64,000 bases of DNA from positions 930,001 to 994,000 of the forward strand of contig NZ_PNCO02000002.1 of assembly GCF_005886105.2 (NCBI RefSeq), in the 5' to 3' direction. Source of the stretch: Pseudoalteromonas galatheae (GTDB taxonomy: Bacteria > Pseudomonadota > Gammaproteobacteria > Enterobacterales > Alteromonadaceae). Position 1 is the first letter of the stretch. Each line of letters begins with the position of its first letter. The position numbers and the translations under genes were made by a program. Under the pieces are notes generated by a model. It did no database searches. It was given only the letters and a program-made list of their open reading frames with translations, and was not told the DNA's origin. This document shows positions 1-9,900 of this stretch, in pieces.

Positions 1-1
1 T

Positions 2-1069
2 ATGGGTTTAAAGGATTTTACTACTGTGTTTGATAGAATTATAAAGACAGTGTCTTTTGGTTTTTTGTTTGCCTTGTTTAGCTTTTCTGTTAATGCACTT
101 AGCTTGATTGAAATTAAAAAGGTAGAAGATGAAATTCGAGAGTTGCCACATCTTTCAGATCTTGGCTTGAATAAAGTACCTGGAATTGTTGTTAAATTAA
201 ATAAATTTGAGGTTGATTTTAACTCCCTTAACCCACTGCCAAATGACGCTGAGCTGCTTAAAGAGGCAATATTTAGCTGTAAAAATGCTCTAGCAAATCA
301 TGTTAATCAAGCAAAATTGTACTCGGCACTTCAGCAAGAAATGATTGATTTATCAGAAGGTACAAGTAGTTTATCACTAGTACAAAAAAGTATCATGATA
401 AATATTCTCCTTGCAGGGCCTACAGCAATATCCTCTCAATTTTACTCTGACTATATTAACAGTGACGAAGCTGGTGGTATACGGCTTCGAGAAACACTCA
501 TGTATTTTACGCTTCATCCTAAAGCTAGTGTTAAATCAAGAATTAGTTTAATGGCAGATGAAAGCGTTCATCCTATTTTTAGAGGTCCCGCGAGCTGGGC
601 ATTTGGTAAACTATCCGCTCAAAATGATCCTGATGCAATTGCTCAACTATCAAAAGCGCTAAATCAGTCAATTGGAGACGACTTTGGCTTCGATAGTAAG
701 TTATTAACGTTATTAGGGCTAGCTGAAATAGCTGACTTTGATTACATCAAATCAAATTATTCAAATGTTGGATTAGGGGATGAGTATCTCGCTATTGCTG
801 AACGTTATATAAAATTAAAACGCGCCTTATCATCAGATAAAGATAAAATAATTGAATTAAACTTTAATGTTAAAATGGGGCAGTATGAAAGAGATGAAGC
901 CATCAAGTATATATTGGAGAATAACAAAACGAACCTGCTTTCAAAATTAGGTGTTTTGTCTGATGTGGAAAATGGAACCTTTGTGATCGAAGAAGTCTCT
1001 CAACTGGCTAGTATCCTTGGTTATAGAATTTCTGGTAGTTCAGATAATCCTGTAATTACGGCTATCTAA
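2..1069 (+). CDS. Exported hypothetical protein, HEAT-like
   Basis: A 355-residue protein of unknown function. The N-terminus has a basic start followed by a hydrophobic stretch around residues 16-32, which fits a signal peptide, so it is probably periplasmic or secreted. The rest is mostly helical. Around residues 165-245 there are helix pairs rich in Ala/Leu (ASWAFGKLSA, LLTLLGLAEIADF) that resemble HEAT repeats, but this is a weak resemblance. The start at base 2 is the first ATG in the window; a start further upstream cannot be excluded. Its last ~30 codons are copied again at 1886-1983 as part of a tandem duplication. It appears to be the first visible gene of a long co-oriented run of exported proteins ending at 20174. 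Confidence 0.6.
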   Translation: MGLKDFTTVFDRIIKTVSFGFLFALFSFSVNALSLIEIKKVEDEIRELPHLSDLGLNKVPGIVVKLNKFEVDFNSLNPLPNDAELLKEAIFSCKNALANHVNQAKLYSALQQEMIDLSEGTSSLSLVQKSIMINILLAGPTAISSQFYSDYINSDEAGGIRLRETLMYFTLHPKASVKSRISLMADESVHPIFRGPASWAFGKLSAQNDPDAIAQLSKALNQSIGDDFGFDSKLLTLLGLAEIADFDYIKSNYSNVGLGDEYLAIAERYIKLKRALSSDKDKIIELNFNVKMGQYERDEAIKYILENNKTNLLSKLGVLSDVENGTFVIEEVSQLASILGYRISGSSDNPVITAI

Positions 1070-1092
1070 TATATTATTTTATGGTTTACTTT

Positions 1093-1839
1093 ATGAAAAA
1101 GTATTTAACGTTTGGTCACAGTTTTCTGTGTATTTTAGTCCTAACGCTCATTGGCTGTAGTGCATTTGATAAGTCCTTTGGTTTCAGAGGCCCGATAGTT
1201 GTAACAATAGCAACCAAAGATGGTAAACAGCCTGAAGCGCCATTTTTAATTAAATCTGCGCATGTTGAGTATGGAGGTCATGGGGGAAGTGGACATAGAA
1301 TGGGCTATCTTTATGAAAGAATTGGCGATGCAAACCAACCGATTTTATTTCCAAGGGAGCACTTAGATCTCAAATATCCTAACGCTTATGCATTAATCCA
1401 CTTCGAAGTGTATCATCCTATGTACCATATTAATTATTCGAGTGCAGGTTTTGCCCCAAGCAAAGCTGATGACCCAATTCCCTTTACAGTTGAAGTGGTT
1501 CCGCTGGAGGCAGTTTTGGCCCGAATAGAAAAAGAGGCTGAGCGCGCGAGCTTGGCGATGGAGCAGCTCGCACCGGATAGCCCAGAATATTACCGCCAGA
1601 GTTCGTTATTTGAAAAGGCTAGGCACAGTTTAGGAACTTTGGTATCACGGCATATTGATTCCATAAAAACCGACTATTTACCAGTGCTTCCAAAAGAAAT
1701 ACAAAAAGCGGTGAGAGAGAAATATAACCCGATATTTAAAGAGTTATATTATCGCTATCCAGAAACCGACTGTGGGCTTCTGATGTATTGCCAAGAACAA
1801 TTAAAAAAACCAAGAGAACACGAATATAATGGAATTTAA
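1093..1839 (+). CDS. Lipoprotein, copy 1 of a tandem pair
   Basis: An uncharacterised lipoprotein of 248 residues. The MKK start, hydrophobic core and lipobox LIGC (Cys at residue 22) indicate lipid anchoring. An in-frame ATG at 1081 would add four residues; neither start has a clear ribosome binding site, and 1093 gives the more typical charged n-region. The mature protein has a Gly/His-rich stretch (VEYGGHGGSGHRMG), then a predicted beta-rich part, then a helical Glu/Ala-rich part near residues 140-200. No known family was recognised. It is nearly identical to the gene at 2007-2753; differences concentrate in the C-terminal third and the last 20 residues. It lies between the HEAT-like gene and the phospholipase-like gene. 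Confidence 0.7.
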   Translation: MKKYLTFGHSFLCILVLTLIGCSAFDKSFGFRGPIVVTIATKDGKQPEAPFLIKSAHVEYGGHGGSGHRMGYLYERIGDANQPILFPREHLDLKYPNAYALIHFEVYHPMYHINYSSAGFAPSKADDPIPFTVEVVPLEAVLARIEKEAERASLAMEQLAPDSPEYYRQSSLFEKARHSLGTLVSRHIDSIKTDYLPVLPKEIQKAVREKYNPIFKELYYRYPETDCGLLMYCQEQLKKPREHEYNGI

Positions 1840-1983
1840 AAAAGGTAAGTGTTGTTGCTTTAAAAATTTACATTAATTATAGGGGATGGAAATTTTGTGA
1901 TCGAAGAAGTCTCTCAACTGGCTAGTATCCTTGGTTATAGAATTTCTGGTAGTTCAGATAATCCTGTAATTACGGCTATCTAG
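1831..1983 (+). pseudogene. Remnants of neighbouring genes at duplication joint
   Basis: Between the two lipoprotein copies sit two gene fragments. Bases 1831-1873 match the first codons of the phospholipase-like gene at 2743 (ATGGA, an A-rich run, then GTTGCTTTAA). Bases 1886-1983 match the last 30 or so codons of the first gene (971-1069), including its stop codon, here changed from TAA to TAG. The offset between the copies is 914 bp throughout. This shows that the duplicated unit was tail of gene 1 plus lipoprotein plus head of the phospholipase-like gene. Neither fragment can make a working protein. Confidence 0.75.
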
Positions 1984-2006
1984 TATATTATTTTATGGTT
2001 TACTTT

Positions 2007-2753
2007 ATGAAAAAGTATTTAACGTTTGGTCACAGTTTTCTGTGTATTTTAGTCCTAACGCTCACTGGCTGTAGTGTATTTGATAAGTCCTTTGGTTTTA
2101 GAGGCCCGATAGTTGTAACAATAGCAACCAAAGATGGTAAACAGCCTGAAGCGCCATTTTTAATTAAATCTGCGCATGTTGAGTATGGAGGTCATGGGGG
2201 AAGTGGACATAGAATGGGCTATCTTTATGAAAGAATTGGCGATGCAAACCAACCGATTTTATTTCCAAGGGAGCACTTAGATCTCAAATATCCTAACGCT
2301 TATGCATTAATCCACTTCGAAGTGTACCATCCTATGTACCATATTAATTATTCGAGTGCAGGTTTTGCCCCAAGCAAAGCTGATGACCCAATTCCCTTTA
2401 CAGTTGAAGTGCTTCCGCTGGAGGCGGTTTTGGCTCGAATAGAAAAAGAGGCTGAGCGCGCGAGCTTGGCGATGGAGCAGCTCGCACCGGATAGCTCAGA
2501 ATATTACCGTCAGAGTTCGTTTTTTGAAGAGGCTAGATACAGTTTAGGAACTTTGGTATCACAGCATATTTATTCCATAAAAACCGACTATTTACCAGTG
2601 CTTCCAAAAGAAATACAAAAAGCGGTGAGAGAGAAATATAACCCGATATTTAAAGAGTTATATTATCGCTATCCAGAAACCGATTGTTGGAATTCAGTAA
2701 CCTGCCAAGAGCAAATTAAAAAACCGAGAGTATACGAGTATAATGGACTATAA
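2007..2753 (+). CDS. Lipoprotein, copy 2 of a tandem pair
   Basis: Second copy of the 248-residue lipoprotein, with lipobox LTGC. Residues from the Cys to about position 135 are almost unchanged from copy 1, while the C-terminal part has drifted (SSEYYRQSSFFEEARYS against SPEYYRQSSLFEKARHS, and a different run before the final YNG). An alternative ATG lies at 1995. The last 11 bases overlap the start of the next gene at 2743, so it is probably translationally coupled to it. Function is unknown. Two surviving copies suggest either dosage or early divergence of the C-terminal part. Confidence 0.7.
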   Translation: MKKYLTFGHSFLCILVLTLTGCSVFDKSFGFRGPIVVTIATKDGKQPEAPFLIKSAHVEYGGHGGSGHRMGYLYERIGDANQPILFPREHLDLKYPNAYALIHFEVYHPMYHINYSSAGFAPSKADDPIPFTVEVLPLEAVLARIEKEAERASLAMEQLAPDSSEYYRQSSFFEEARYSLGTLVSQHIYSIKTDYLPVLPKEIQKAVREKYNPIFKELYYRYPETDCWNSVTCQEQIKKPRVYEYNGL

Positions 2754-5244
2754 AAAAAAGTTGGGTGTAGTTGCTTTAATAAGTGCTATCAATTGGCCTT
2801 GTTTTGCTCACGATACCAATACCACTCATCCTAGAATTACTGAAGTTATCAGAAAATCACTAGAGAAATTAGATGGAGAACACTCTGCATATTATCAACT
2901 ATATCAACTGCATCCAGACTATGTAATAGAGCGCTTAGGTGTTGCTCAGCAGAATGCTACGTTAAACAAACCTTATCCATACCTTTGGGGATATGACCCT
3001 CAATTCAAGACATTGAAAGATAAAAAGATGGACGAAGACGAGGCTAGCCCTGAGTACCCGGCCTTTAGAAAGAAAAGTTTAAATGTACTTGATGGTGTGG
3101 TGATGGAGGATACGCCGTTGAGCCGAGTAATGTCGCACTTTCAACATGCTTACACAGGTGCTCCTCTTTCTATGAATGACTGGCCTCTGGTTCTAAATGG
3201 CATGGTTAATATATACGGTGCATTAGAACCTAGTGAGATTACGGCTGGACGCTTTTTTAACAGTGCAATTTTAACAATGGGATATCTGAATACTCTGGAT
3301 GACCTCTATGAGATGGCACCCACAGAAGAGTGGAGTTTGGAGCAGCATGGCCGGTTATTAAGTGGTGCAAAAGCAATGTGGATGTTTGGACACGCACTGC
3401 ATCATGCTGAAGATATGAGTTCGATTGCTCATGTACATGGCGACGCTCATTTAACGCTGGCTCGGGATGCTCTTGGCGAACCTGATGATTACGAAGCACA
3501 CTTTATTCCCAGTAAAATATTTGAATTTATAAGCGAAAAAGTAGTTGATACATGGTTCATTGATTCAAATAAAAGCAAACTCATTACTCATTCAGGCCAA
3601 ATATGGGGGCGCAAAAGCGATCCATCTCATGTACATACTTTAGATAATTTGCTCGATCCCAACACCATGGCAAAGGGCATATATAATGTTCCGTTGTTTC
3701 AAGCACATCTTCCAACTGACTTTTCGGTATTTTACGAGCACGATAGAAGTTATAAAAGGCCATATAGCTTACGGGTAGAAGGAAAATACTACTTCTTCGA
3801 TAGAGCCGCGACTAAAAGAACCTTTAAAAAAGCTGGCAAGCTGTGCGGATACGGTGAACTAAGCATGATGTTTTATTTTGGAGACTTAGCTGATTTTGAA
3901 GCAGATAAACGCCCAAAATTAAACCTTTGTGGTTTGGCACTTAACTTTAAATCTCGCCGACGTCTGCCTCAGTATGAAATTATGCATGCGGCCGCAAAAT
4001 TCGATGAGGAGAGTGGCGAGTTTAATGCGCACCGGTTTAAGTTCAATGGATATTTCAATAGTCTAGACTCTGATTGGTGGGAGGCCTCGGCATTCGGTGG
4101 GCCTAAAGGACTCTACTATATTGAACAGACGATGAAAGGGGTGGATTACGAAAGTAATTCCAATGGAAAGTTAATAAAACCTGGTGAGCTTCTGTTAAGA
4201 CCAAACTTCATCAGGAAAGATATCACAAAGCCTTTTTCTAAAGATAACCCCTTAGTTAAGACTTGCACTAAGTCTTCTGTAGAGCAAAAGCGTTGCTTCA
4301 GCGGTGATAGTTTGTTAGAGCGTTACGCTGAAGTACTTATCCCATATTCTATGAAATTTTTAACAGGCTATAGTCAGTTTTTTTACGACGTTGCCAACCT
4401 GCCTCCTTATTTGCAGCAAGTTGAGGTTGTTCAAGGAGGAGAAGCAAAGTATGGGATGAAGTGGCAAGGAAAAATAAATCGGGATGGAGACATTACGTTA
4501 TTTGACGAAAATCCTTGGTTTCATCGTGATGCGAAAGAAAAATTTTATTTTATATCAGAACGATATAAGGCACAGACAATTCCACATTTGCGCTTTTTAA
4601 ATCACCAAGAGGATATTACTCTTCGATTAAAATTTAACGAAGCAATACGCCATCCGAATACCGAAGGTAGCTCATTTGCTCTGGGCTTTTCTCAAAATGG
4701 CAAGGACGTCATGCTAAATACCGAAGATTTGGAATTTAGTGTATTAAACGATGGACAGTTTTCAGGTTGCACCGTTGTAAAAGCATCCACTAGACAAACG
4801 GGTAACTGCTGGGAAGTTAAGGTGAGTCCCGGGGTATTGAGTTCTTTATTTGGGGATGGTCTAAATGGTCGCGTGCAGTTATTGGTTAAGGCTGCTGACC
4901 TCAATAACCACAGAGATCAAGAAGGCAACCCAACAGATAGCCTTACTGAGGGGAGCTTATTAGATAGTACACCTAACACTCCTGCGAGACGAGTAGTGAC
5001 TCGCACTGGCCCAAAATACACAGTCCATAACGAGAAATTTTCTCAAAACGAAAATCGATACTCTTGGCATTCAGGTACTTCTTTACCAGGAGAAATGTTT
5101 GGTAGTTATGCTAAAAAAGTCGGCGCATTTGCATATGACCCGGGGATCGATCGAAATCACGTATTACTCTTCGATACTACAAAACCGGAAATTAGGCTTG
5201 AAGTAAAAGCGGGAGAGATAACCGCAGAACCTAAGAAGGAGTAA
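2743..5244 (+). CDS. Secreted zinc phospholipase C-like protein
   Basis: An 833-residue exported protein. The signal peptide runs to about Ala22, which would leave His23 as the mature N-terminus. The N-terminal ~260 residues carry the pattern of the zinc-dependent phospholipase C / P1 nuclease fold: H23 and H29 at the start, HFQHAY near residue 131, then HALHHAED (217-224), H230, H232, D234 and DDYEAHF (248-254). Proteins of that fold use the mature N-terminal residue plus such His/Asp residues to bind three metal ions. The remaining ~570 residues have no recognised domain and appear beta-rich. A phosphodiesterase on phospholipids or nucleic acid is therefore inferred. It overlaps the preceding lipoprotein gene by 11 bases and is followed after 4 bases by the next gene. 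Substrate and the role of the long C-terminal part are unknown. Confidence 0.6.
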   Translation: MDYKKKLGVVALISAINWPCFAHDTNTTHPRITEVIRKSLEKLDGEHSAYYQLYQLHPDYVIERLGVAQQNATLNKPYPYLWGYDPQFKTLKDKKMDEDEASPEYPAFRKKSLNVLDGVVMEDTPLSRVMSHFQHAYTGAPLSMNDWPLVLNGMVNIYGALEPSEITAGRFFNSAILTMGYLNTLDDLYEMAPTEEWSLEQHGRLLSGAKAMWMFGHALHHAEDMSSIAHVHGDAHLTLARDALGEPDDYEAHFIPSKIFEFISEKVVDTWFIDSNKSKLITHSGQIWGRKSDPSHVHTLDNLLDPNTMAKGIYNVPLFQAHLPTDFSVFYEHDRSYKRPYSLRVEGKYYFFDRAATKRTFKKAGKLCGYGELSMMFYFGDLADFEADKRPKLNLCGLALNFKSRRRLPQYEIMHAAAKFDEESGEFNAHRFKFNGYFNSLDSDWWEASAFGGPKGLYYIEQTMKGVDYESNSNGKLIKPGELLLRPNFIRKDITKPFSKDNPLVKTCTKSSVEQKRCFSGDSLLERYAEVLIPYSMKFLTGYSQFFYDVANLPPYLQQVEVVQGGEAKYGMKWQGKINRDGDITLFDENPWFHRDAKEKFYFISERYKAQTIPHLRFLNHQEDITLRLKFNEAIRHPNTEGSSFALGFSQNGKDVMLNTEDLEFSVLNDGQFSGCTVVKASTRQTGNCWEVKVSPGVLSSLFGDGLNGRVQLLVKAADLNNHRDQEGNPTDSLTEGSLLDSTPNTPARRVVTRTGPKYTVHNEKFSQNENRYSWHSGTSLPGEMFGSYAKKVGAFAYDPGIDRNHVLLFDTTKPEIRLEVKAGEITAEPKKE

Positions 5245-5248
5245 AGAA

Positions 5249-5872
5249 ATGGCATTTTCTAAAGTTATATTTCTAAGCTTGCTGCTTATTTTTAGTGAGT
5301 TTAGCTTAGCTTTGTCATTATCAGAGCAGGTACAGCTTGCAGATACAGTTGTACAAGGAAAAGTAATGTCAAAGCGGAGCGAGTGGAGAGATGGGCAAAT
5401 TATTACCCTCAATCAGGTGTTAGTTCGAGACGATTTGAGTGCGTCCGCAAAAAATATACCGGCACGAAATGAGATTGTAATCACTCAGCTAGGAGGTACA
5501 GCCTTGCACCCAGTGTTAAATGTGGAGGTAACACAACATATTTCACATCAAATTTTACTCCGTGAGGGCGAAGAGGCTCTGTACTTCACCAGAAAAAGTG
5601 AACTAGGTGAGCAACGTTTAGTCAGTGGAGCTGACTCGGTGGTATTTATTCAAGGTATAGGTTCAGAGTCTGCTACGCTGCCTAAATTTAAGCAATTGAA
5701 AGTTACAAGTTATATGGCTCCTGCTGTGAGTAGCCTAGGACGTAGCCAAGAGAGCAAATCATCAGCAGCTAGCCAAGCTGTGCTTGAGCAAGAACCGTTA
5801 ACTCTGGCTCTAGGAAAAAAGCGGATCAAAGAGCTGCTTAAGCAAAAGTACGGTGTAGAGGGACGAAAATGA
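5249..5872 (+). CDS. Exported protein with matrixin-associated domain
   Basis: A 207-residue protein with a signal peptide (residues 1-21, ending SLA). The body contains the pattern ADTVVQGKV, then a basic/Trp stretch, then VLVRDDL, then ITQLGG and REGEEALYF. This layout recalls an uncharacterised secreted domain often encoded beside or fused to bacterial matrixin-like proteases; the resemblance is from memory of the pattern and is not a verified hit. The C-terminal ~50 residues are Ser/Ala/Gln-rich and then basic. It overlaps the next gene by four bases (ATGA), indicating an operon. With the matrixin three genes downstream, a partner or inhibitor-like role is an inference only. Confidence 0.6.
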   Translation: MAFSKVIFLSLLLIFSEFSLALSLSEQVQLADTVVQGKVMSKRSEWRDGQIITLNQVLVRDDLSASAKNIPARNEIVITQLGGTALHPVLNVEVTQHISHQILLREGEEALYFTRKSELGEQRLVSGADSVVFIQGIGSESATLPKFKQLKVTSYMAPAVSSLGRSQESKSSAASQAVLEQEPLTLALGKKRIKELLKQKYGVEGRK

Positions 5873-6324
5873 ATAATATTACAACTAAGGCATTATTACT
5901 TGCTTTGTTGATTATTAACACACGTAGCGCGCACGGTAATGAAGCAGACTCTATAGAAACCTTGAAAGCCATAATGGGTGAAAAGAGAGTCGCGCCATAT
6001 CAACGAACGCAAAAGATCCCACATCGTCAAGAAGCGCTCGCTCCTTTAGCTCGAATAGCGAATCTGACAAAACCAAGAAAAGAGCCAACAGCCAAAGTTA
6101 TACACTTAAAGCATAAGGCAGTAAATACAGTGAATTTCACTAATAAGTTTGTGTTAACACGTGTAGATGCTTCAGCTATTGCGTTAGGTGCCATTGGTAT
6201 TGAAAGTATTAAGAACCATTCAGCGATTGCCGTCAAAGCTGAGAGTAAAAAAACAGATAAACAGACAAGTAATAAGAGCATAGATCCCAAAAAGGATATG
6301 GGGAAGTTAATAAATGAAAAGTAA
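5869..6324 (+). CDS. Small exported basic protein, unknown function
   Basis: A 151-residue protein with an N-terminal signal peptide (about residues 1-23, ending SAHG). The mature part is Lys-rich, with a central hydrophobic patch (VDASAIALGAIGIESI), and ends in a highly charged tail. No family was recognised. It starts inside the stop codon of the previous gene (ATGA) and its end overlaps the next gene by 11 bases, so it is surely in the same transcription unit. Its size and charge would fit a structural or chaperone-like role, but nothing in the sequence shows this. Confidence 0.55.
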   Translation: MNNITTKALLLALLIINTRSAHGNEADSIETLKAIMGEKRVAPYQRTQKIPHRQEALAPLARIANLTKPRKEPTAKVIHLKHKAVNTVNFTNKFVLTRVDASAIALGAIGIESIKNHSAIAVKAESKKTDKQTSNKSIDPKKDMGKLINEK

Positions 6325-6964
6325 AATAATAGCTGTTTTGATGTATTTATGTTGCTTTACAGCATTATCAAAACCAAATTATATACAGTTCAATGTGACA
6401 CCTCACAGCAGTGAAGTTATTTTTTCACAGCCACTGAATATAGATTTTATTGATAATGCAACGTCGCATATTCGCCTTGACTCTAGCCATAATGATTTTG
6501 AAATGACGATCAAGACGTTGGCTACCAAAGGAGTGGTAATTTCTTTACCAGAAAATACGACAATGTTATCAAGTCGTCAGATGCCTGTTATCTATTCTCC
6601 TAAATGGGAACTGAACTACGGAAAATATATGCTGTCGATACCAGGCATTAGTATTTACCCAATTGCAGTGGATGCAAAACAAGGTTATAGCATTTTCAAT
6701 TTAGCAAATCTCCTTTTAACAAGAAAAATTGAACGCCCTCTGAGCGAATTCTTTTTTGTAATCGGATGGTGGGATAATCAACGGGATTTAATTGATTTCC
6801 CTGTCAAGTTATTACGTGTAGAGCAAAATGACAAATTTCAAGACTACAGGCTAGAACCTCTATGTGACATTGATTTACCTCTGAAAGAAGCTATCACTTT
6901 GTTTAATAACGCGAATCAACAAGATGTGCGTGAATTAGCTGTACGACAAAACTGTATTAACTAA
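6314..6964 (+). CDS. Exported hypothetical protein
   Basis: A 216-residue protein beginning with a signal peptide (MKSKIIAVLMYLCCFTALS). The rest is predicted beta-rich, with two Cys near the C-terminus (LCDID and QNCIN) that may form a disulfide in the periplasm or outside the cell. No family was recognised. It overlaps the previous gene by 11 bases and is followed after 19 bases by the matrixin gene. Its position between small exported proteins and the large protease suggests an accessory role in the same secreted system. Confidence 0.55.
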   Translation: MKSKIIAVLMYLCCFTALSKPNYIQFNVTPHSSEVIFSQPLNIDFIDNATSHIRLDSSHNDFEMTIKTLATKGVVISLPENTTMLSSRQMPVIYSPKWELNYGKYMLSIPGISIYPIAVDAKQGYSIFNLANLLLTRKIERPLSEFFFVIGWWDNQRDLIDFPVKLLRVEQNDKFQDYRLEPLCDIDLPLKEAITLFNNANQQDVRELAVRQNCIN

Positions 6965-6983
6965 ACAATAAGAATCTGAAATC

Positions 6984-9900
6984 ATGAAAATCGCAAACTG
7001 GATTTGCTTATTACTATTTTTGGTGATATTCCCGGCATTTGGTGGAAGTCCGAATTGGCAATTCGATAGTTCAAATCAACCTGTTCCAGTCAAGTGGGAT
7101 GCTAATAATCAGCCCTACGTATGGAGTTTAAACGAGTCAGGCTATCCTCCTTTAGAGTTTAATGTTTTAGAACAAAAGTTACGAGAAGCTTTTGCCACTT
7201 GGCAAACTTTACCTGATAGTAATGTAACATTCTCTTATGGCGGAACCACACCTGAAACTGGCAAAGGGCGAGGTAGTGCGCTGGGACCAAATATTGATGG
7301 GTACAACGTAATTTCATTCGCTAACACTGAACATGAATTCCCGGAACCTGTATTGGCTGTTTGTTCTTCCACAAGCATCAGCAAAGAGCTTGAGATCACC
7401 GATGATAATGCCGATTTAAATGGTGATGGGATAAATGATATTCCAATTGGGTTTTATCCTGCTGGAACTATCTTCGACGCTGATATCTTTTTTGACGGTG
7501 CAAAGGTTTTTTCGGATCAACTGGTTTACAACGTTGCACTTCATGAGATAGGCCATTGTATTGGGCTTGCTCACAGTTCTTTGCCATATAGTACTATGTA
7601 CCCTACTCAAGATACGGATATTGAGCGAGGCTCATTGCTAAAAGCGGATGATATCAGCACGCTTGCAAGTTATATGGGCAACGCTGACACAAAAACTCGT
7701 TATGGACGCATTTCTGGTCAAGTGCTTGATGGTGTCTCAGGTAGAACGATCACTGGCGCGCATGTTATTGCGGTAGATAGTGATACCAAAGAGTCAATTG
7801 TTGGTACTTACAGTTTAACCAATGGGCAATACGACTTATTTGTACCGATTGGGAAGTATTTTTTAAAAATAGAGCCTCTGGATTCCTCACATGTTGGCTT
7901 GGAAGCTGAGCGGCTTAATATACTGGTGACTAACCCTGACTCTACGTTTTTTGAACGAGAGTATTATGACCCCAAGGAATCTTCATATGAAGAAGGGGCT
8001 GAAGAGCCTCTGTTATTTGATGTTACTGCGGGTATAGAAATCTCAGATATCAATTTTTATATAAACCAAAAGGCCACAAGTGAATTTAAATTTCCTTTAA
8101 AAAAAGGGTTGAATTACTTCGGCTATCCTCAATTAGTGCCTTTTGGCCTAACATCTTATGATTTGTTAAGCCAAGTGTCTCAGTTTATTGAAGTAAACAG
8201 AATAGAGCGCTTTAATACTGAAACTGGCGGTTTTGAGTTTGCTTTTATGCTTGATGGCCAGTCACAAGGTGTAGAATTTGACATTCAATCAGGGGAAGGT
8301 TACCTAATAGCCAGTGAAAGTGATGGCGAACTGGTATTTCCTGGTGGCACTTATTGTCACCAATTTACCTTGAAAAAAGGGTTAAATTTGGTTTCTATCA
8401 CTTGCCCTCCAAGTGATTTTGATTCTTATCAAATGCTAGAAGCAATCGGCAGCTCTGAAACGGTTGAGAGTATCAGATACTATGACTCTAATACCAAAGC
8501 ATATCGAGAAGCTCGATATGAGGGAGGAGTAATTGTTGGTGATAGATTTGATTTGCCACATGGAGTAGCTCTAGAAGTTCGAATGTTGGTAGATAGTGGA
8601 ACTTTTCAGCTATCAAAGCAGGAAATTTCAGCGCCGATTATCAACTATATTTCTCCAGGAGTAACGATACCACGTGGTTATGTATTAATATCCGGAGAAG
8701 GTTTTACGGCCGAAGTCGGTGAAAATATCGTTTTGGCCGGTAACAAAAGATTAGCAGTCCAAAACGCATCCCATAACTCATTACTTGTTCAAATTCCAAA
8801 CGATATAGAAGCCGGGGAGTATATGCTGTCAGTGACAGTAAATGGACTAAAAAGTAATGAAGCCACATTAAGTATCATGCCCAATCAAGTATTGGAAAAC
8901 AGTGAGTCTTTAACACAGTTGCTCTCTGGAATGAAAGTAAGAGGAGGAATTGACGCCTTAGGCGAACAAGACGTTTATACGTTTGTAGCATTAGCAGGTT
9001 CAAAAGTTAATATTCAATTACTCCCACTGCAGAGTAGAGCAAAGCTCGGTCTCCAAATGTTAAACCCAAATGGAGGAATGCTTCTGCATCGAAAAGCTAG
9101 TGTAGGAGGCACCTATATAGCGGTACAAAACTTTGAAATTGAGGCCACAGGGATTTATACACTCGTTATTTCATCTGAAATGGTGAGTGCATATCAGCTT
9201 TCCATCGATATTGATGCACCAACTGGTTCGGCTAAAACGTCTGTGCTTCTAGGTGAGGGTCAGACTGCAGTAAAGGGGACTGAGCTTGCTGAACCAATAT
9301 TATTGCTAATTACAGATAAAAGGGGACAACCTGTAGCAAATGCTGATGTGGTTTTGACGCAAAAAAGTATCGCGTCTGAAGAGGCTAAAAAGCTTCAAGT
9401 TGTTAAACGTAACTCATTAAAAAAGAATGAGAGTGCTCCACGTCCTGCTGCCGCTAACGCAGGGCTCACCGATACGCAACTAGAGTCATTAAAATCTGAT
9501 AGCTATGGCATGGTCGCAGTTAAAGTTGCAGCTCCAAATCTAGTTGAGGATTTTCAACTAAGAGTAAGTGTTCCTGGAATACTTGATATTGAACCTATCC
9601 TTTTGACTGTAAAAGTTATTTCTGCACCGGTGGCAAAAATAAATATAGAGAAAACAGAACAGAATTGTGGAAGTCAATGCCCTGTTGGAGAGGTGCTTCC
9701 GGATCCTTGGGCAGTAACTTTTTTAGATGCTCAAGGCAATGGTATTAAAGACTTGAGAGTGGATTGGCTAATCGTTTCAGGAGAAGGTAAGTTAGGAAAA
9801 AGTGCGTCTTCTACTACTAAACGAACTCTACAGGTTGATACCGATGAAAACGGAAAAGTAGAGGTTTATCATAAGCTTGGAGATAAGTTATATGTTAATG

